Assembly: GCA_030018855.1 (NCBI GenBank)
Contig: JASEHG010000117.1
Span: 1-6,226, forward strand
Direction of reading: 5' to 3'
Origin: Candidatus Brocadiaceae bacterium
GTDB lineage: Bacteria; Planctomycetota; Brocadiia; Brocadiales; Bathyanammoxibiaceae
DNA: 6,226 nt
Position 1 is the stretch's first letter. Each line of letters opens with the position of its first letter. Of the stretch, positions 4,915 to 6,226 are shown piece after piece. The translations under genes were made by a program, and so were the position numbers. Below the pieces are notes generated by a model. The model saw only the letters and a list, made by a program, of their open reading frames with translations, was not told the origin of the DNA and searched no databases.

Positions 4915-6048
4915 ATGGCAGACGGAAAAAATATACCTAAAAAACCCCCTCAGGCTATGCCTCCAAAGAGGGTTGTTCCATCTGTCCCTCCTGCTGTCCC
5001 TCCTGTCGCACCTCCGAAGAGCAATCTCCTGTATTATCTTGTTGTCCTCTGTTGCTTTGGGAACTTCCTGCCCTACATTATTACCACCTCGGTAAACTGT
5101 GCGAATGCAAGGGGGTTCATCCGCCAGGAGGCCTTTGACCACCTGGTGTCCGTGAGGGACATAAAGAAGAGGGAGGTGGAGGCATTCCTTAAGGAGAGGA
5201 GGGATAATGCTCTAGAGATAAGCAGTAACCTCCTCTTTAGATGGGCCGTAATCTCTTATCTGGAGGCATACAAGAAGGGGGGACTGGAAGGAAAGGATTA
5301 TGGAGAGGTGGATACTAACTACGGCAAGGCGTTTTCCACGTTCTCCGATGCCGAGGGGTACTACGACGTGCTGATAGTGGATATGTCAGGAAACGTGGTC
5401 TGTAGTGCAAAAAAGCATCCAGAGTCAGGTAAGAACGTACTGGCCAATCCATACAAAGACACCCCACTGGCAGAGGCATTTAGACGGGGAAAGGCAATCC
5501 TAACTGTAGGGGATATTAAATACCATGAGGCATACAAAGGGCCAGCCCAGTTTGTATCCGCCCCGGTAAAGAGAGAAAACCAGGACGAGCCCATTGCCGT
5601 TATCATCCTCCATCTGGATGAGTCTCTGATTAACGACATGATGACCCAGAGGCCCGGCCTCAAGGAATCTGGTGAGACCTACCTGGTTGGGCAGGACTTT
5701 TTGATACGCTCCGATTCCCGCTTTACCCCGGTCTCCGACGTGTTAAAAATGAAGGTGGACACTACTGCCTCCAGAGAGGCCATGGCCGGGAAGACGGATG
5801 TAAAGATTATAGACGATTACCGCAACGTCAAAGTCCTTAGCGCCTATACCCCACTGGAGGTGGAGAGCGGCATCCGATGGGCCCTCATTGCCGAGATTGA
5901 CAAGGCAGAGGCCCTGAGTCTGGACAATAAGCTATTCAACCAGGTGGTTTACATGACCTTCGCCATGTTCCCCATCTGGGGTGGGATAATCTTTGTCTTC
6001 TACAGGCTGATAAGGAAGGACAACGAGGCGTTCTACGGCAAAGAATAG
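4915..6048 (+). CDS. Membrane-anchored double-Cache sensor protein without output domain
   Basis: Protein of 377 residues from ATG 4915 (the frame extends to TTG 4888, rejected because it overlaps the promoter). Order: a proline-rich cytoplasmic tail, about 8-34, with VPPAVPP repeats; TM1 about 37-59; an extracytoplasmic dCache-like region about 65-330; TM2 about 344-364; and a 13-residue charged tail. Typical of Cache sensors are the membrane-proximal long helix AFDHLVSVRDIKKREVEAFL (73-92), YYDVLIVDMSGNVVCS (149-164), and GETYLVGQDFLIRSDSRF (253-270), seen in chemoreceptors and cyclases. Such domains bind small extracellular ligands, often amino or organic acids. No HAMP, methyl-accepting, kinase, cyclase or GGDEF domain follows: the frame stops cleanly 13 residues after TM2, so signal output must go through a partner protein. 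There is no strong Shine-Dalgarno. Ligand and partner are unknown. Confidence 0.85.
   Translation: MADGKNIPKKPPQAMPPKRVVPSVPPAVPPVAPPKSNLLYYLVVLCCFGNFLPYIITTSVNCANARGFIRQEAFDHLVSVRDIKKREVEAFLKERRDNALEISSNLLFRWAVISYLEAYKKGGLEGKDYGEVDTNYGKAFSTFSDAEGYYDVLIVDMSGNVVCSAKKHPESGKNVLANPYKDTPLAEAFRRGKAILTVGDIKYHEAYKGPAQFVSAPVKRENQDEPIAVIILHLDESLINDMMTQRPGLKESGETYLVGQDFLIRSDSRFTPVSDVLKMKVDTTASREAMAGKTDVKIIDDYRNVKVLSAYTPLEVESGIRWALIAEIDKAEALSLDNKLFNQVVYMTFAMFPIWGGIIFVFYRLIRKDNEAFYGKE
4982..5005 (+). repeat. 12-bp tandem repeat in the proline-rich tail
   Basis: CTGTCCCTCCTG occurs twice head to tail (4982-4993 and 4994-5005) without mismatch. It encodes the duplicated VPP unit in the N-terminal proline-rich segment of the Cache protein. 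Its 12-bp period preserves the frame, so copy number could vary without breaking the gene. Confidence 0.7.
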
Positions 6049-6117
6049 CCTCTTGTCTATCCACTGTCACAACTACCCCTTCTAAACCTGCCCCAGGCCC
6101 CAATGCCCCCTAGTATA

Positions 6118-6154
6118 TTTTGCAAAGGATTCTATTTATGAGACCTCTGCAAAA
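6118..6154. repeat. Terminus-like sequence facing the second MITE-like copy
   Basis: The reverse complement of 6118-6133 is AGAATCCTTTGCAAAA, matching the element terminus GAGACCTCTGCAAAA (6140-6154) at 12 of 15 aligned positions. The two face outward with 6 bases between them. The outer parts TTTTGCA (6118-6124) and TGCAAAA (6148-6154) pair perfectly. It may be the right end of another element inserted alongside. There is no T-tract, so it is not called a terminator. Confidence 0.45.
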
Positions 6155-6226
6155 GTCTCAATGATACGTCTTGTCATTCTGAGTGAGCCGAAGCCCTGAG
6201 CGTAGCGAAGGGGAAGCGAAGAATCT
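6140..6226. mobile_element. Second copy of the MITE-like element, cut by the window edge
   Basis: GAGACCTCTGCAAAAGTC (6140-6157) matches the left terminus of the element at 4177 at 16 of 18 positions. The inner repeat GTCATTCTGAG begins at 6173, exactly 33 bases in, as in the first copy. The 15 bases between are not conserved. This copy has a longer inner arm: after GTCATTCTGAG about 31 bases (6184-6214) are inserted before AGCGAAGAATCT. The right half lies beyond the window. It is about 90 bases downstream of the Cache gene. Confidence 0.65.

Noticed and set aside
6049..6117. A gene or terminator just after the Cache gene
   Set aside because: The stretch is C-rich, holds no reading frame of note and no clear stem with a T-tract.
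1..6226. CRISPR array, tRNA or rRNA genes
   Set aside because: No regularly spaced direct repeats and no recognisable tRNA or rRNA sequence were seen. The only repeats are palindromic elements and one short tandem duplication.

Overview
The window comes from a Gram-negative bacterium: it encodes two lipopolysaccharide (LPS) envelope proteins and a periplasmic Cache sensor. Base composition is near half GC. Ile ATA and Arg AGG/AGA codons are common, and one start is GTG. Together with MITE-like and palindromic repeats, this resembles an environmental lineage such as a planctomycete of the Brocadiales kind. That placement is a low-confidence guess, because no marker gene is present.

Layout. 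Positions 1-1562 (+) hold the 3' part of an LptF/LptG-type LPS-export permease, cut by the left edge, with a long helical insertion of about 190 residues. One base after its stop, 1564-3084 (+) encodes a WaaP/Kdo-kinase-like protein with an apparently intact kinase domain followed by a second, degenerate copy. The two look like an envelope operon. Converging on it, with overlapping stop codons, is a radical SAM protein with a SPASM/Twitch-type C-terminus (3081-4124, -). A perfect 28-bp palindrome lies inside its reading frame. Upstream on the same strand is ridA (4332-4745, -). The two minus-strand genes are separated by a 131-bp MITE-like element (4177-4307) with inverted termini and a putative 5-bp target duplication.

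Positions 4746-4914 form a divergent regulatory region. Two strong sigma70-type promoters, each with a perfect TTGACA and a 17-bp spacer, point outward: one to ridA, one to the next gene. That gene (4915-6048, +) is a membrane-anchored double-Cache sensor with no output domain; its promoter implies a leader of only a few bases. The right end (6140-6226) carries a second copy of the MITE-like element, cut by the window edge, next to an inverted terminus-like sequence.

How the genes relate. The permease and the kinase-like protein plausibly act together in LPS export and core phosphorylation. RidA is enamine/imine deaminase housekeeping. The substrates of the radical SAM protein and the ligand and partner of the Cache protein cannot be read from the sequence. 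The most notable points are the kinase-pseudokinase tandem, the palindrome embedded in a coding frame, the coiled-coil-expanded LptF/G, and the Cache sensor without an output domain.
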